64,000 nucleotides of DNA from Enterococcus dispar ATCC 51266 (lineage in GTDB: Bacteria; Bacillota; Bacilli; Lactobacillales; Enterococcaceae): the NCBI RefSeq assembly GCF_000406945.1, contig NZ_KE136354.1, positions 1,953,290 to 2,017,289 on the forward strand, read 5' to 3'. The notes under the pieces are model-generated. The model was not told the DNA's origin. It did not search any database and saw only the letters and a program-made list of their open reading frames with translations. Every line of letters begins with the position of its first letter. Within the stretch, counting starts at the first letter, position 1. The position numbers and the translations under genes were made by a program. This document shows, in pieces, positions 23,086 to 30,853 of the stretch.

Positions 23086-23589
23086 TTACACTAACCGTTT
23101 TTTAGTCAGCAGCAGGTAGCCTAAAATAATGACAACGGCTGTTAACGCTCCAGACATATCCAAGACAACATCTTGAAAAAGCGGTGTTCTATCTCCTGTT
23201 AACATCTGATGAAATTCATCTAAAGCAGCGTACCCCGTTGCACTTAAAATACCAAAGAAACTTCCCCACCAAAAATTTTTCTGCTTATAGTATAGCGCTA
23301 ACGTAAAACTGCCACCTAAAATGAAATACGTCACAAAATGTGCCCCTTTACGAATAAAAAATTCTACAAAAGAAAAGTAGCCTTTAGCCGCAATACTTAC
23401 CTCACTACCCGCATAATTAAAAGCAATATTGTGCAAACTTTTTTTCAACGGCTCATTTTTCAATATTTTTTCTAAAAGTCCAACTTGTGATTGTTGCTGA
23501 TAGGTCTGAGAAGAGCTAATAAATAAAATGACCATTGTCACGAGTCCAATCACCAAATACAGATAAGGATTTTTAAAATTGCGTTTCAT
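23086..23589 (-). CDS. VanZ-like family membrane protein
   Basis: A 167-aa membrane protein of the VanZ-like family. It has an N-terminal membrane segment (9-27), a long extracytoplasmic stretch, then three segments. The family core FFIRKGAHFVTYFILGGSF and ALDEFHQMLTGDRTPLFQDVVLD is present. The conserved acidic and histidine residues (RKGAHF, DEFHQ, QDVVLD) suggest a binding or catalytic site. VanZ itself gives low-level teicoplanin resistance in Tn1546, but most chromosomal members have no known role. No van genes are near, so I do not infer glycopeptide resistance. It appears monocistronic. Confidence 0.88.
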   Translation of the reverse strand: MKRNFKNPYLYLVIGLVTMVILFISSSQTYQQQSQVGLLEKILKNEPLKKSLHNIAFNYAGSEVSIAAKGYFSFVEFFIRKGAHFVTYFILGGSFTLALYYKQKNFWWGSFFGILSATGYAALDEFHQMLTGDRTPLFQDVVLDMSGALTAVVIILGYLLLTKKRLV

Positions 23590-23742
23590 TTCACTACCTC
23601 CCGTTCAATTTTTTATTTTACCATAAATCTGATTCCGTTAGATAACGCTTCTTGAACCTATTTTTCAAATAGACTTTAGCGGCAAGATTCGCCTTAAAAT
23701 TGTAAAATTCAAAGCTCTCAGAAGGTTCTGAATACTTTTGTT

Positions 23743-23752
23743 GTGCTATACT
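23743..23752 (+). promoter_or_regulatory. Probable pepF promoter, extended -10
   Basis: TGTGCTATACT supplies an extended -10 (TG-N-TATACT, -10 at 23747-23752), 35 nt before the pepF ATG. No good -35 is visible. Confidence 0.5.
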
Positions 23753-23787
23753 AAAAAAGATAAAATGAATAGAAAGAAGTGTTGTAA

Positions 23788-25593
23788 ATGTACGCATTAA
23801 CATGGGATTTAGACAGCATTTTCCCCGGTGGCAGCCAATCAAAAGAACTTACGGCTCGGATGGAACTTTTAGCAGAACAATTAAAAGAATACCAAACCAA
23901 AGTCAAAAATTTAGCTGTAAAAGATGACACAGCGGCAGAAAGCCTAACGAATCTCTTAAATTTACGAGAAAAAATCGCCAACGGTTTTTCACAATGTAGT
24001 TCTTTTTTAAACGCCTTGATGTCCGCAGATGTTACCGATGTGGATGCTAAAATTCGGTACAGCAAATTAACGACCTTATCCCCAATTTTTCAATTAAGCG
24101 AAACAATTTTAGCCAAAAAATTCACGGAAATTGACGATGAAAACTGGATGAAACTGTTAGAAAACGATGCTTTAAAAACGGTTGCTTTTCGTTTAAGCGA
24201 AATTCGTCGCGATGGTAATGAATTATTATCAGAAGAAGCAGAAAATATTATTAACACCTTATCTTTAGATGGTTTAAATGCATGGAGTCAACACTATGAC
24301 ACCTTAGTAGCCACCATTGAAATTCCATTTACTGACGAAAATGGTAACTTGCAACAATTATCTGCCGGACAAGCATTCAATAAAATGATGGGAGATCCTA
24401 ATTCTGAGGTACGGGCGACATTATTTGCCGCTTGGGAAAAGGTATGGTCTGAAAAAGCTGAATTATTTGGCGATACTTTAAATCACTTGGATGGTTTCCG
24501 TTTATCCACTTATAAATTGCATGGCGTAACTGATTATTTAAAACAACCTTTGGAATACAACCGCATGTCAAAAGCGACTTTAGATGCAATGTGGTCTACG
24601 ATTCAAAAAAATAAACAACCAATCGTCGACTTTTTAACTCGTAAAGCCCAATTATTCGGCAAAGAAAAAATGGAGTGGCAAGATCAAGATGCACCGATTA
24701 TTTTAGATGGTATGAAGGAACGGACTTTCACCTATGACGAAGCTGCAGCTTTCATCTTGGAAAATTTCCGCAAATTTAGTCCTAAAATGGCAGATTTTGC
24801 CCAAATGGCATTTGAAAAAAGTTGGATTGAAGCAGAAAATCGCCGTGGTAAACGTCCAGGCGGCTATTGTACTGAATTACCTGAAACACAAGAATCCCGT
24901 ATTTTCATGACATACAGTAACTCTATTAATGAAGTTGCTACTTTAGCTCACGAACTGGGTCATGCTTTTCATAGCAGTGTTTTATGGGACATCCCTCGTC
25001 TAAACCAAGATTATGCTATGAATGTTGCCGAAACTGCCAGCACTTTTGCGGAATTAATCGTAGCCGACGCTACGTTAAAAGGAGCCACATCAAAAGCGGA
25101 AAAAATTAATTTGTTAGATGCTAAAATGCAAAACGCGATTGCGATGTTTATGAACATTCACGCCCGTTTCATTTTTGAAAATGATTTTTACACTGCTCGT
25201 CAACAAGGCTTGGTGGCACCAGAAGAAATTACTGAAATGATGGTTGGGGCTCAAAAAGAAGCTTATGCCGACGGTCTAGCAACATATCACCCTCATTTTT
25301 GGGCAGCTAAATTGCACTTCTTTATTGATGATGTGCCATTTTATAATTTCCCTTATACTTTTGGCTATTTATTCAGTATGGGAATTTACGCTCAAGCAAT
25401 GAAAAGCGATGGCAATTTTGAAGATCAATACATTGCATTATTGCGAGATACAGCAGCCATGACCACTGAAGAATTGGCGCAAAAACACTTAAATGTTGAT
25501 TTAACAAAACCAGATTTTTGGCAAGCAGGCATTGATATGGTCTTACATGATATTGCTGACTTTATAGAGTTAACCAACGAATACGTAAAATAA
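23788..25593 (+). CDS. pepF: Oligoendopeptidase F-type M3 family peptidase
   Basis: Cytoplasmic zinc metallopeptidase that cleaves medium-length peptides, part of peptide nutrition or turnover. The 601-aa protein has an N-terminal oligoendopeptidase helical region and a C-terminal M3 catalytic domain with HELGH at 388-392. The downstream MNVAETASTFAE supplies the third zinc ligand (a glutamate near 416). The start MYALTWDLDSIFPGGS is typical of the pepF/M3 subfamily. The ribosome binding site (AGAAAGAAGTG) is weak. The gene is monocistronic with its own terminator. Confidence 0.95.
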   Translation: MYALTWDLDSIFPGGSQSKELTARMELLAEQLKEYQTKVKNLAVKDDTAAESLTNLLNLREKIANGFSQCSSFLNALMSADVTDVDAKIRYSKLTTLSPIFQLSETILAKKFTEIDDENWMKLLENDALKTVAFRLSEIRRDGNELLSEEAENIINTLSLDGLNAWSQHYDTLVATIEIPFTDENGNLQQLSAGQAFNKMMGDPNSEVRATLFAAWEKVWSEKAELFGDTLNHLDGFRLSTYKLHGVTDYLKQPLEYNRMSKATLDAMWSTIQKNKQPIVDFLTRKAQLFGKEKMEWQDQDAPIILDGMKERTFTYDEAAAFILENFRKFSPKMADFAQMAFEKSWIEAENRRGKRPGGYCTELPETQESRIFMTYSNSINEVATLAHELGHAFHSSVLWDIPRLNQDYAMNVAETASTFAELIVADATLKGATSKAEKINLLDAKMQNAIAMFMNIHARFIFENDFYTARQQGLVAPEEITEMMVGAQKEAYADGLATYHPHFWAAKLHFFIDDVPFYNFPYTFGYLFSMGIYAQAMKSDGNFEDQYIALLRDTAAMTTEELAQKHLNVDLTKPDFWQAGIDMVLHDIADFIELTNEYVK

Positions 25594-25614
25594 TTATACT
25601 TTCTTTTTACCTTT

Positions 25615-25644
25615 ACACGCGCCGGAGTCGGCGCGTGTTTTTTT
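25615..25644 (+). terminator. Rho-independent terminator of pepF
   Basis: ACACGCGCCG, loop GAGT, CGGCGCGTGT, then seven T. The ten-pair stem is perfect. Confidence 0.93.
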
Positions 25645-25688
25645 ACATGAAAAAAGCAGACCTTCAATCGTGTCTGCTTACATAATAT

Positions 25689-26201
25689 CTATTTAGTTAA
25701 ATCGATTTTTTGTCCTACTTGATACAAGAAAATTCCGCCAATTGCCATTGACAAAAACTCACCCACCGCTATATAACCCCAGTTAAGCCAAAAGGGCATT
25801 TGATATAAAAACGTTAATTGTCCTGCAACAGTAAACATAGAAAAAGCAAATAATAGTGTTGTGATGGCTATTTTCACCTTCATATCGGTAAAAAAAGCAG
25901 ACACTTTACGGCAAATTAACAACACAAAAAACGTGCAGACACTCCCGACAACGACATCGATGATCCCATTTGGGGAAGCAATATTGGCAATGGCACAACC
26001 AATAGTTACCGACCATACATAGCGTTTGTTGTATAAAGCCAAAAAGTTGAACATTTCGGCAACGCGTAATTGCACTTGTCCAAAACTAAAAGGGGCTAAA
26101 AACACTGTAACAACCACATATAATGCCGCTACCATCGCCATTTTAGCAATTTCATCTGTCGTCCAGTGAACTGAACGTATTTTTTTCATTTGATTATCCA
26201 T
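25689..26201 (-). CDS. queT: Queuosine precursor transporter QueT
   Basis: A 170-aa membrane protein of the QueT family (COG4708), the substrate-binding S component of an ECF-type transporter for a queuosine precursor. Five to six hydrophobic segments are visible, and the family motif FSFGQVQLRVAEMFNFLALYN occupies residues 38-58. ECF S components use a shared energizing module encoded elsewhere. The 5' leader is a preQ1-II riboswitch (26205-26269), which agrees with the substrate and indicates repression when preQ1 is present. The ATG has AAAGGAGAG upstream, and this site is part of the riboswitch. Confidence 0.95.
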   Translation of the reverse strand: MDNQMKKIRSVHWTTDEIAKMAMVAALYVVVTVFLAPFSFGQVQLRVAEMFNFLALYNKRYVWSVTIGCAIANIASPNGIIDVVVGSVCTFFVLLICRKVSAFFTDMKVKIAITTLLFAFSMFTVAGQLTFLYQMPFWLNWGYIAVGEFLSMAIGGIFLYQVGQKIDLTK

Positions 26202-26204
26202 TTT

Positions 26205-26269
26205 TTCTCTCCTTTACAAGGTATAAGACCTTGGTAATAAGCTGCACCCAAAGGATTGAAGTGGTGCAG
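26205..26269 (-). promoter_or_regulatory. preQ1-II riboswitch controlling queT
   Basis: On the minus strand the elements come in the order of the preQ1-II class (COG4708 RNA). Stem CTGCACC / GGTGCAG is followed by CTTATTACC, a small hairpin AAGG...CCTT, and AAAGGAGAG, which is also the queT ribosome binding site. The large loop contains TCCTTT, which can pair with AAAGGA to form the H-type pseudoknot that hides the Shine-Dalgarno sequence. This predicts that preQ1 blocks queT translation. Confidence 0.9.
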
Positions 26270-26359
26270 TGGGAAATGTTCCCTGTCTTTAACTATAACA
26301 AAAGCTACGCGCATTGCAATACTATTTTGGTGAGTATAAAATCTCAACAAAAATAATTT

Positions 26360-27115
26360 TTATTTTAATAACCAGCCACCATCAATCGGCACGATATTTC
26401 CTTGTAAATAACGGGCTTTAGAACTGGCTAAAAATAAAGTCAAATCAGCAACTTCTTCTGGTTGGGCCCACCGCTTAACAGGTGTCTCACTTGCAACCCA
26501 TGCTGCCATTTCCCCCTCCCCGGCAAAGTCCGCGGCATTCATTGGTGTCTGAATTGCGCCGGGAGCAATTCCTACTACATGTACATCTTCAGCATAATCT
26601 AAGGCGAGTTGCTTTGTAAAACCGGCAATCGCATGTTTACTACTGGTATAACTAATGCCGCCACCACCAGCAACTAGACTTGCAATGGAACACATATTAA
26701 TAACCGTTCCTTTTGTCTTAAGTAAAATTGGCAAAACAGCTTTTGTAATATAGTAAATACTATTTAAATTGGTGGTTAAAATTTCTTGCCATAATGCGTC
26801 ATCTGTTTCAAGTAAAGGTTTGTAAGCATCCAATTTGCCAGCGGTATTTAATAAAATATCAATTTTGCCAAAATTAGCTAAACAATTTTTTACCGCTGCA
26901 ACACAATCTTCTTTTTTGGCTACATCTCCAACAAAGCCGCTAAAACGACCCTCAAATGTAGCAAATTGCGCTGAAAAATCGGACTGCCTATCCATGCCAA
27001 AAACTTGTGCACCTGCTTGTAAAAAAGCTTTCGCCTGCGCCCGACCAATCCCAGAAGCTGTTCCCGTGACAAAAACCACCTGATTTACAAATTCCCCTTG
27101 ACTGCAGTCTGTCAT
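26360..27115 (-). CDS. Short-chain dehydrogenase/reductase (classical SDR)
   Basis: A 251-aa NAD(P)-dependent oxidoreductase of the classical SDR family. The cofactor motif TGTASGIG is at 17-24, the NAG-type element reads NTAG, catalytic Ser and YTSSK are both present, and PGAIQTPM plus a C-terminal GGW follow. It resembles FabG-type or glucose-1-dehydrogenase-like members, but the substrate cannot be told. The start is taken as the ATG at 27115, which overlaps the stop of the DUF2829 gene in an ATGA arrangement, so translation is coupled. A longer frame starts five codons earlier. It is followed by the convergent-free gap before queT. Confidence 0.88.
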   Translation of the reverse strand: MTDCSQGEFVNQVVFVTGTASGIGRAQAKAFLQAGAQVFGMDRQSDFSAQFATFEGRFSGFVGDVAKKEDCVAAVKNCLANFGKIDILLNTAGKLDAYKPLLETDDALWQEILTTNLNSIYYITKAVLPILLKTKGTVINMCSIASLVAGGGGISYTSSKHAIAGFTKQLALDYAEDVHVVGIAPGAIQTPMNAADFAGEGEMAAWVASETPVKRWAQPEEVADLTLFLASSKARYLQGNIVPIDGGWLLK

Positions 27116-27333
27116 TTTACAATTGTCCAATCGTTGGCTAAAATATCACAAACAGTGGGAGCAAAGCTAGAAAAACCTTCATCTGCAGTTTTAATCAGAA
27201 AATAAGGCGTAACAGGAGCCTCTTCATAACTTTCACCTTCTACTAAGGTGACATACAATTCAAAACCGCCCCACCCTTTGCGAATAATTTTTTCACCTTG
27301 TTTTAAATGAGGTAAAATTTCTTCAAATGTCAT
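27112..27333 (-). CDS. DUF2829 family protein, Tad2-like
   Basis: A 73-aa protein of the DUF2829 family. The family pattern is visible: MTFEEILPHLKQGEKIIRKGWGG, a central PYFLIKTADEG, and the closing DILANDWTIV. Phage members of DUF2829 include Tad2, which binds the Thoeris immune signal gcADPR and blocks the defence. Many chromosomal or prophage copies have no tested function. Here it is directly coupled to an SDR gene through an ATGA overlap, and no phage genes are near. The ATG is preceded by AGGAGAG. I am confident of the family, not of an anti-defence role. Confidence 0.82.
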   Translation of the reverse strand: MTFEEILPHLKQGEKIIRKGWGGFELYVTLVEGESYEEAPVTPYFLIKTADEGFSSFAPTVCDILANDWTIVK

Positions 27334-27531
27334 AATGCATCTCTCCTATTTACTTATTGATTGCTTTAAAATTTCGCGAAGATAAAAACACAATCTCTAT
27401 CACAAACATCCAACTAAATAGACGCCACAAGTTTACCCTTTTAAAGTTTAACATTGCGTTTTACATGGATTTTTTAACTTTGAGATTGAAATTTATTTTA
27501 CTTTATCATGCTTTTAATTGATTGACCATAT

Positions 27532-27559
27532 AAAAAAAGCTGAACACGCACGATCAGCT
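27532..27559 (-). terminator. Terminator-like hairpin between sagA and the DUF2829 gene
   Basis: The minus strand has AGCTGA, a ten-base loop, TCAGCT, then seven T. A small hairpin GCAA...TTGC lies just upstream. It is about 200 nt before the DUF2829 start and about 65 nt past the sagA terminator. It may be a backup terminator, the end of a short RNA, or an attenuator for the DUF2829-SDR pair. The rest of the 27334-27623 gap is AT-rich with nothing else I recognise. Confidence 0.55.
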
Positions 27560-27623
27560 CTCACAGCAACAGACTTGCTATATCGGTATCTCTTACAAAC
27601 ACCCTATTAATCCTTTTATCTAT

Positions 27624-27656
27624 AAAAAAACACGACCTTCAAATGAAGATCGTGTT
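27624..27656 (-). terminator. Rho-independent terminator of sagA
   Basis: The minus strand reads AACACGATCTTCA, TT, TGAAGGTCGTGTT, then five or more T, just after the sagA stop. One wobble pair. Confidence 0.92.
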
Positions 27657-27667
27657 GGGAAGTTAAA

Positions 27668-29056
27668 CTACATGCGTACTGCAAATTGTGGTGCATAGTA
27701 AGATACAGAACTAATTTTTACACTTTCACCTGGTTGTGGTGCATGGATATAGCTTCCGCCACCCATTGCAAGTGCTACGTGATAAGAACTGCCTGGAGAA
27801 CCCCAGAAGTATAGATCGCCAGCTTGTGCTTGACTAACTGGAATGATTGTACCAGCAGATTCTTGCGCGACTGTGTAAGTACCAATGTTACGTCCTGCAG
27901 CATGTAAGTATACATAGCCAACAAAACCTGAACAGTCAAACCCTGAAGGATCTTTACCGCCCCATACATATGGAACACCAATAAATTGTTGTGCATAACC
28001 AACTACACCGCCACCTGAAGGAGCAGGAATATTTGGTTTAGGAATTTCTGGTGTAGGTGCTTCAGAAGAAGTACCGCCATTGCTATTAGATGAGCCAGTA
28101 TTCCCACTGTTGCCAGTATTTGATGAACCTGTATTACCATTGTTTGAATTACTTGATGAACTAGAGTTTGATGAGCTTGAACCCGCATTCCCATTGTTGC
28201 TATTTGAAGAACCTGTTGAATTTGAAGCTGTGCCAGATTCATTCGCTGCTGGTGCTTGGCTAGTTGCGCTTGTTTCGGTTGCTGTACTTTCTGCAACTGC
28301 ATCTTGTGCTGCTTGTTCTTGTGCTTGTTTACGTGCTGCTTCCGCTTGTTTTTCTTGTTCGCGAATACGCGCTTGTTCTGCTTCAGCTTCTTGTTTTTCT
28401 TTTTGTAAGCCAGCTTTTTGACCTTCAGCAGTATTTTGTTGCAAAGCAAGGTCAGCTTTCATTGCATTTAAATCCGCTTGTTTTCCTTGAACTTCTGCTT
28501 TTTGGTTTTCAAGTTCTGCTTGGTTGGCTTGAATTTGTGCCAATTTTTTGTCGTTTTCAGCTTTTTTGTCTTCAACGGCTTTTTTATCATCTTTTTGTTG
28601 TTTAACTAAGTCGTTATTGGCTTTGACGATTGTTGTCATCGCTTGAACACGACCAATTGCATCTGTTAAAGAATCAGATTCCACAACAGCATCGATGAAG
28701 TTGGTACTTTGACCATTTACTTGAACATCACGAGCTTGTTTTTTGATTGCTTCTTCTCTTTTTGCAATCCGTTCTTTTAAAGTTGAAATTTCTTTTTGTA
28801 ATTTTTGAGTATCTTTATTTAATTTTACTTGATCGTTTACCAAGCTTTCAGCTTTGGCAGTAATTGCAGCCACTTCGCTTTCAAGCGCATCAATTTGGGC
28901 TTGTGCACTTGCTTGTTGACCTTTCAAGTCATTAATTACTTTATCTTGATTTTCAATTTTTTGATCGATAGTATCTGCCGCGGCTACACTGGGAGCTGCA
29001 ACTGCTGTAAGTGTTAATGAGCAAACTAACAATGCTGATAACAAACTCTTCTTCAC
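27668..29056 (-). CDS. sagA: Secreted NlpC/P60 peptidoglycan hydrolase, SagA/P54-like
   Basis: A 462-aa secreted cell-wall hydrolase. A signal peptide (about 1-27, ending SVAAA) is followed by a long coiled coil (30-245) of PcsB/SagA type, an Ala-rich stretch, a low-complexity Ser/Asn/Gly linker (about 265-335), and an NlpC/P60 domain from about 345. The catalytic residues are Cys375 (GFDCSGF), His426 (SYHVALA) and His438 (YIHAP). E. faecium SagA is a D,L-endopeptidase acting on cross-linked stems and needed for septum separation; its muropeptides stimulate host NOD2. The position directly behind mreC-mreD is the same as in E. faecium. A WalR-like box lies upstream. The linker is shorter than in E. 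faecium (530 aa total there). Confidence 0.92.
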   Translation of the reverse strand: MKKSLLSALLVCSLTLTAVAAPSVAAADTIDQKIENQDKVINDLKGQQASAQAQIDALESEVAAITAKAESLVNDQVKLNKDTQKLQKEISTLKERIAKREEAIKKQARDVQVNGQSTNFIDAVVESDSLTDAIGRVQAMTTIVKANNDLVKQQKDDKKAVEDKKAENDKKLAQIQANQAELENQKAEVQGKQADLNAMKADLALQQNTAEGQKAGLQKEKQEAEAEQARIREQEKQAEAARKQAQEQAAQDAVAESTATETSATSQAPAANESGTASNSTGSSNSNNGNAGSSSSNSSSSSNSNNGNTGSSNTGNSGNTGSSNSNGGTSSEAPTPEIPKPNIPAPSGGGVVGYAQQFIGVPYVWGGKDPSGFDCSGFVGYVYLHAAGRNIGTYTVAQESAGTIIPVSQAQAGDLYFWGSPGSSYHVALAMGGGSYIHAPQPGESVKISSVSYYAPQFAVRM

Positions 29057-29175
29057 TCTTCATTCCTCCGACTGGCTAACTTTGAATTTTTTCTTAACTA
29101 TTCGGGAATTTTTTTAGACCTTTCCCGACAACATCAAAATTGTAACACAGTGATATGACATTAAGATAAATGAAA

Positions 29176-29192
29176 TGTTACAAAATTGTTTC
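29176..29192 (+). promoter_or_regulatory. Possible WalR-type box upstream of sagA
   Basis: TGTTAC-AAAAT-TGTTTC matches the WalR (YycF) consensus TGTWAH-N5-TGTWAH except for one base, in the orientation opposite to sagA and 120-135 nt before its start. PcsB/NlpC-type hydrolases are WalRK targets in related genera. The sequence match is good, the regulation is inferred. Confidence 0.4.
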
Positions 29193-29227
29193 AAATGCAC
29201 TTTTTTATATGACAAAATTGTAAGCAT

Positions 29228-29273
29228 AAAAAAAACTTCAAAAAATTATTTGATTACAAACAATTTTTTGAAG
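29228..29273 (-). terminator. Rho-independent terminator overlapping the end of mreD
   Basis: The minus strand pairs CTTCAAAAAATT with AATTTTTTGAAG, followed by eight T. The 5' arm lies inside the last mreD codons and the stop codon lies in the 3' arm. It separates mreCD from sagA. Confidence 0.85.
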
Positions 29274-29755
29274 GGAAAGATAAAAATAATAAACAAAAGC
29301 ATATTAATTAGTAAGGTTGGTCCCAAAAAGCGGCTGATAAAAAATGTATCACTCACATCGGCTAACTTGAACAGCATCTGTATACCCAAAGATACCAATT
29401 CAAAGAAGGTAACAAAGATAATCATGCCAAAAAACATCGTAAAAACATTGCGATATAATGTATCGGCCAGGGCATACATAAGCCACACACTTAGCGGTAA
29501 AGCTACCGTGTAAATTCCTAAAATTCCGACATAATACATATCAAATAACAGTCCTAAAACTACTGCGGTAATCATCATGTAACGTTTAGATAACACCATA
29601 CAGCCACACATTAAACCTAATAAAAGCAAATGGGCGTTCGCAATATAATAATTCCGACTCCAGTTTTCTAATAAGCGGGTAAATTGCCCATCTAGCAACA
29701 TCAAAATAAAAAAGGAAGGCGCGGCATAATATTTCACCGTATCTTTTGTTAGCAT
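29246..29755 (-). CDS. mreD: Rod shape-determining protein MreD
   Basis: A 169-aa integral membrane protein with five or six segments, part of the elongasome that organises peripheral wall synthesis with MreC. The length and hydrophobic profile fit, and the C-terminal LLINMLLFIIFIFPFKKLF is typical. Sequence conservation of MreD is low, so position weighs heavily: its start overlaps the mreC stop by one base. In ovococci MreCD work without MreB, and none is seen here. Confidence 0.9.
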   Translation of the reverse strand: MLTKDTVKYYAAPSFFILMLLDGQFTRLLENWSRNYYIANAHLLLLGLMCGCMVLSKRYMMITAVVLGLLFDMYYVGILGIYTVALPLSVWLMYALADTLYRNVFTMFFGMIIFVTFFELVSLGIQMLFKLADVSDTFFISRFLGPTLLINMLLFIIFIFPFKKLFVIK

Positions 29756-30615
29756 TACTCACTATCACCTGCCGCTCTTTTCACAACAGTGACAACAGAC
29801 ATGTCATACATATCCGCATAAGGTTTAACATAAACTTGCTTATCCAAGCCATAATCATCTGATTTAAAGTCGACAACTGTTCCGACAGGTAAATCTGCCG
29901 GTGAATTTCCACCTAAACCTGAAGTTTGCACCACATCGCCTGCTTTTAATTTCTTTTCTCCAGTCAATTGGTTCACAATTAAAGTTCCAGTTTTTTCATC
30001 ATAATTGCGTAACAGCCCAAATGTTTCACCATCTTCACCCGAAATACGAACCGGAAAATGATCCGAATTTTGGTTAGCCGAGGTCAACAACTCTACTTTA
30101 GCAGAAGTGAGATTGACTTCTACAATTCGACCCACGAGTCCTTTTTGTGACATAACTGCCATATTTACTTTTAGACCATCTTTTGACCCTTTATCAATCA
30201 CTAACATATCTTGCCAGGCATCCGGTGAACGGGTAATGACATTGGCAGAAACCTTTTCAAAGTCCGTCAATGTTTCATTTAACTTTAATTCCGACTGTAA
30301 TTTCTTAATTTCCCGTTCTTGATTTTTGGTCTTTTGAGCTAGTTCATCATAAGAATCGATTTTGTTTTTCAAACGCTCATTTTCACTATAAGTCACAAAT
30401 AAATTTTGCACATTGCTAAAAGCATTTTCGACAAATTTTACTGGTGCACTAATGACGCGATCCACAATTGAGACACTGTCATTGGCAACAGACTGAGCTA
30501 GATTTGTCTTTTCACTATTTGCTCGTCTGGCTGCTGTAATACTTATCACGGAGACCACTACAATGACTAAAATCAGAGTAATGATAATATTTTTATTTGG
30601 ATTAAATTTCTTCAC
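29755..30615 (-). CDS. mreC: Rod shape-determining protein MreC
   Basis: A 286-aa bitopic protein of the elongasome. It has a short cytoplasmic start, one membrane segment (about 9-28), a coiled coil (about 60-105), and the two beta-barrel MreC core domain (VITRSPDAWQDMLVIDKGSKDGLKVNMAV, then GLVGRIVEVNLTSAKVELLT). I choose the GTG at 30615, preceded by GAGGGGTG seven bases upstream; a longer frame to 30645 has no such site and runs into a hairpin. It is followed by mreD with a one-base overlap, then sagA. Confidence 0.94.
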   Translation of the reverse strand: MKKFNPNKNIIITLILVIVVVSVISITAARRANSEKTNLAQSVANDSVSIVDRVISAPVKFVENAFSNVQNLFVTYSENERLKNKIDSYDELAQKTKNQEREIKKLQSELKLNETLTDFEKVSANVITRSPDAWQDMLVIDKGSKDGLKVNMAVMSQKGLVGRIVEVNLTSAKVELLTSANQNSDHFPVRISGEDGETFGLLRNYDEKTGTLIVNQLTGEKKLKAGDVVQTSGLGGNSPADLPVGTVVDFKSDDYGLDKQVYVKPYADMYDMSVVTVVKRAAGDSE

Positions 30616-30631
30616 AAGTACACCCCTCAAG

Positions 30632-30658
30632 AAAAAAGCCGGCACGATTTTATCGTGC
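30632..30658 (-). promoter_or_regulatory. Hairpin with T-run in the mreC leader
   Basis: The minus strand has GCACGAT, AAA, ATCGTGC, then CGGC and six T, ending 17 nt before the mreC start. It looks like an imperfect terminator or attenuator. Since the thiN transcript already ends at 30826-30853, this second hairpin may control mreC itself. Confidence 0.5.
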
Positions 30659-30825
30659 GACTGATAGTAATGATTTTACCACTAAAATCCTTTAAACAAA
30701 AGGCAGGGACTGACTCTTAAGATATTTTTTGTAAAATCATCACCTTCTTGCTGCAAACTTACCTATTTGGGGAAAAGCCAATATGAATTAAACCGCTTAC
30801 TTCGATGTTGGAGGTTTAAATTTAT

Positions 30826-30853
30826 AAAAAAAAGCCGGATAAAAATCCGACTT
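30826..30853 (-). terminator. Rho-independent terminator of rsgA-rpe-thiN
   Basis: The minus strand has AAGTCGGAT, TTTT, ATCCGGCTT, then six T (one wobble pair), directly after the thiN stop. Confidence 0.9.

Noticed and set aside
23086-23589. Glycopeptide resistance from the VanZ-like gene
   Set aside because: No vanA/B ligase, vanH, vanX or vanRS genes are present; chromosomal VanZ-like proteins are widespread without resistance.
26360-27333. Active anti-phage or anti-defence island around the DUF2829 gene
   Set aside because: Neighbours are queT, an SDR gene and sagA; no Thoeris genes, restriction genes or phage genes are visible.
28080-28260. CRISPR or tandem DNA repeat in the GC-poor repetitive stretch
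   Set aside because: The repetition comes from irregular Ser/Asn/Gly codons of the SagA linker, without regular spacers or constant repeats.
28003-28605. Long out-of-frame reading frames on both strands in sagA
   Set aside because: They are produced by the repetitive Ala/Gln/Ser/Asn-rich coding sequence of sagA; no start signals fit.
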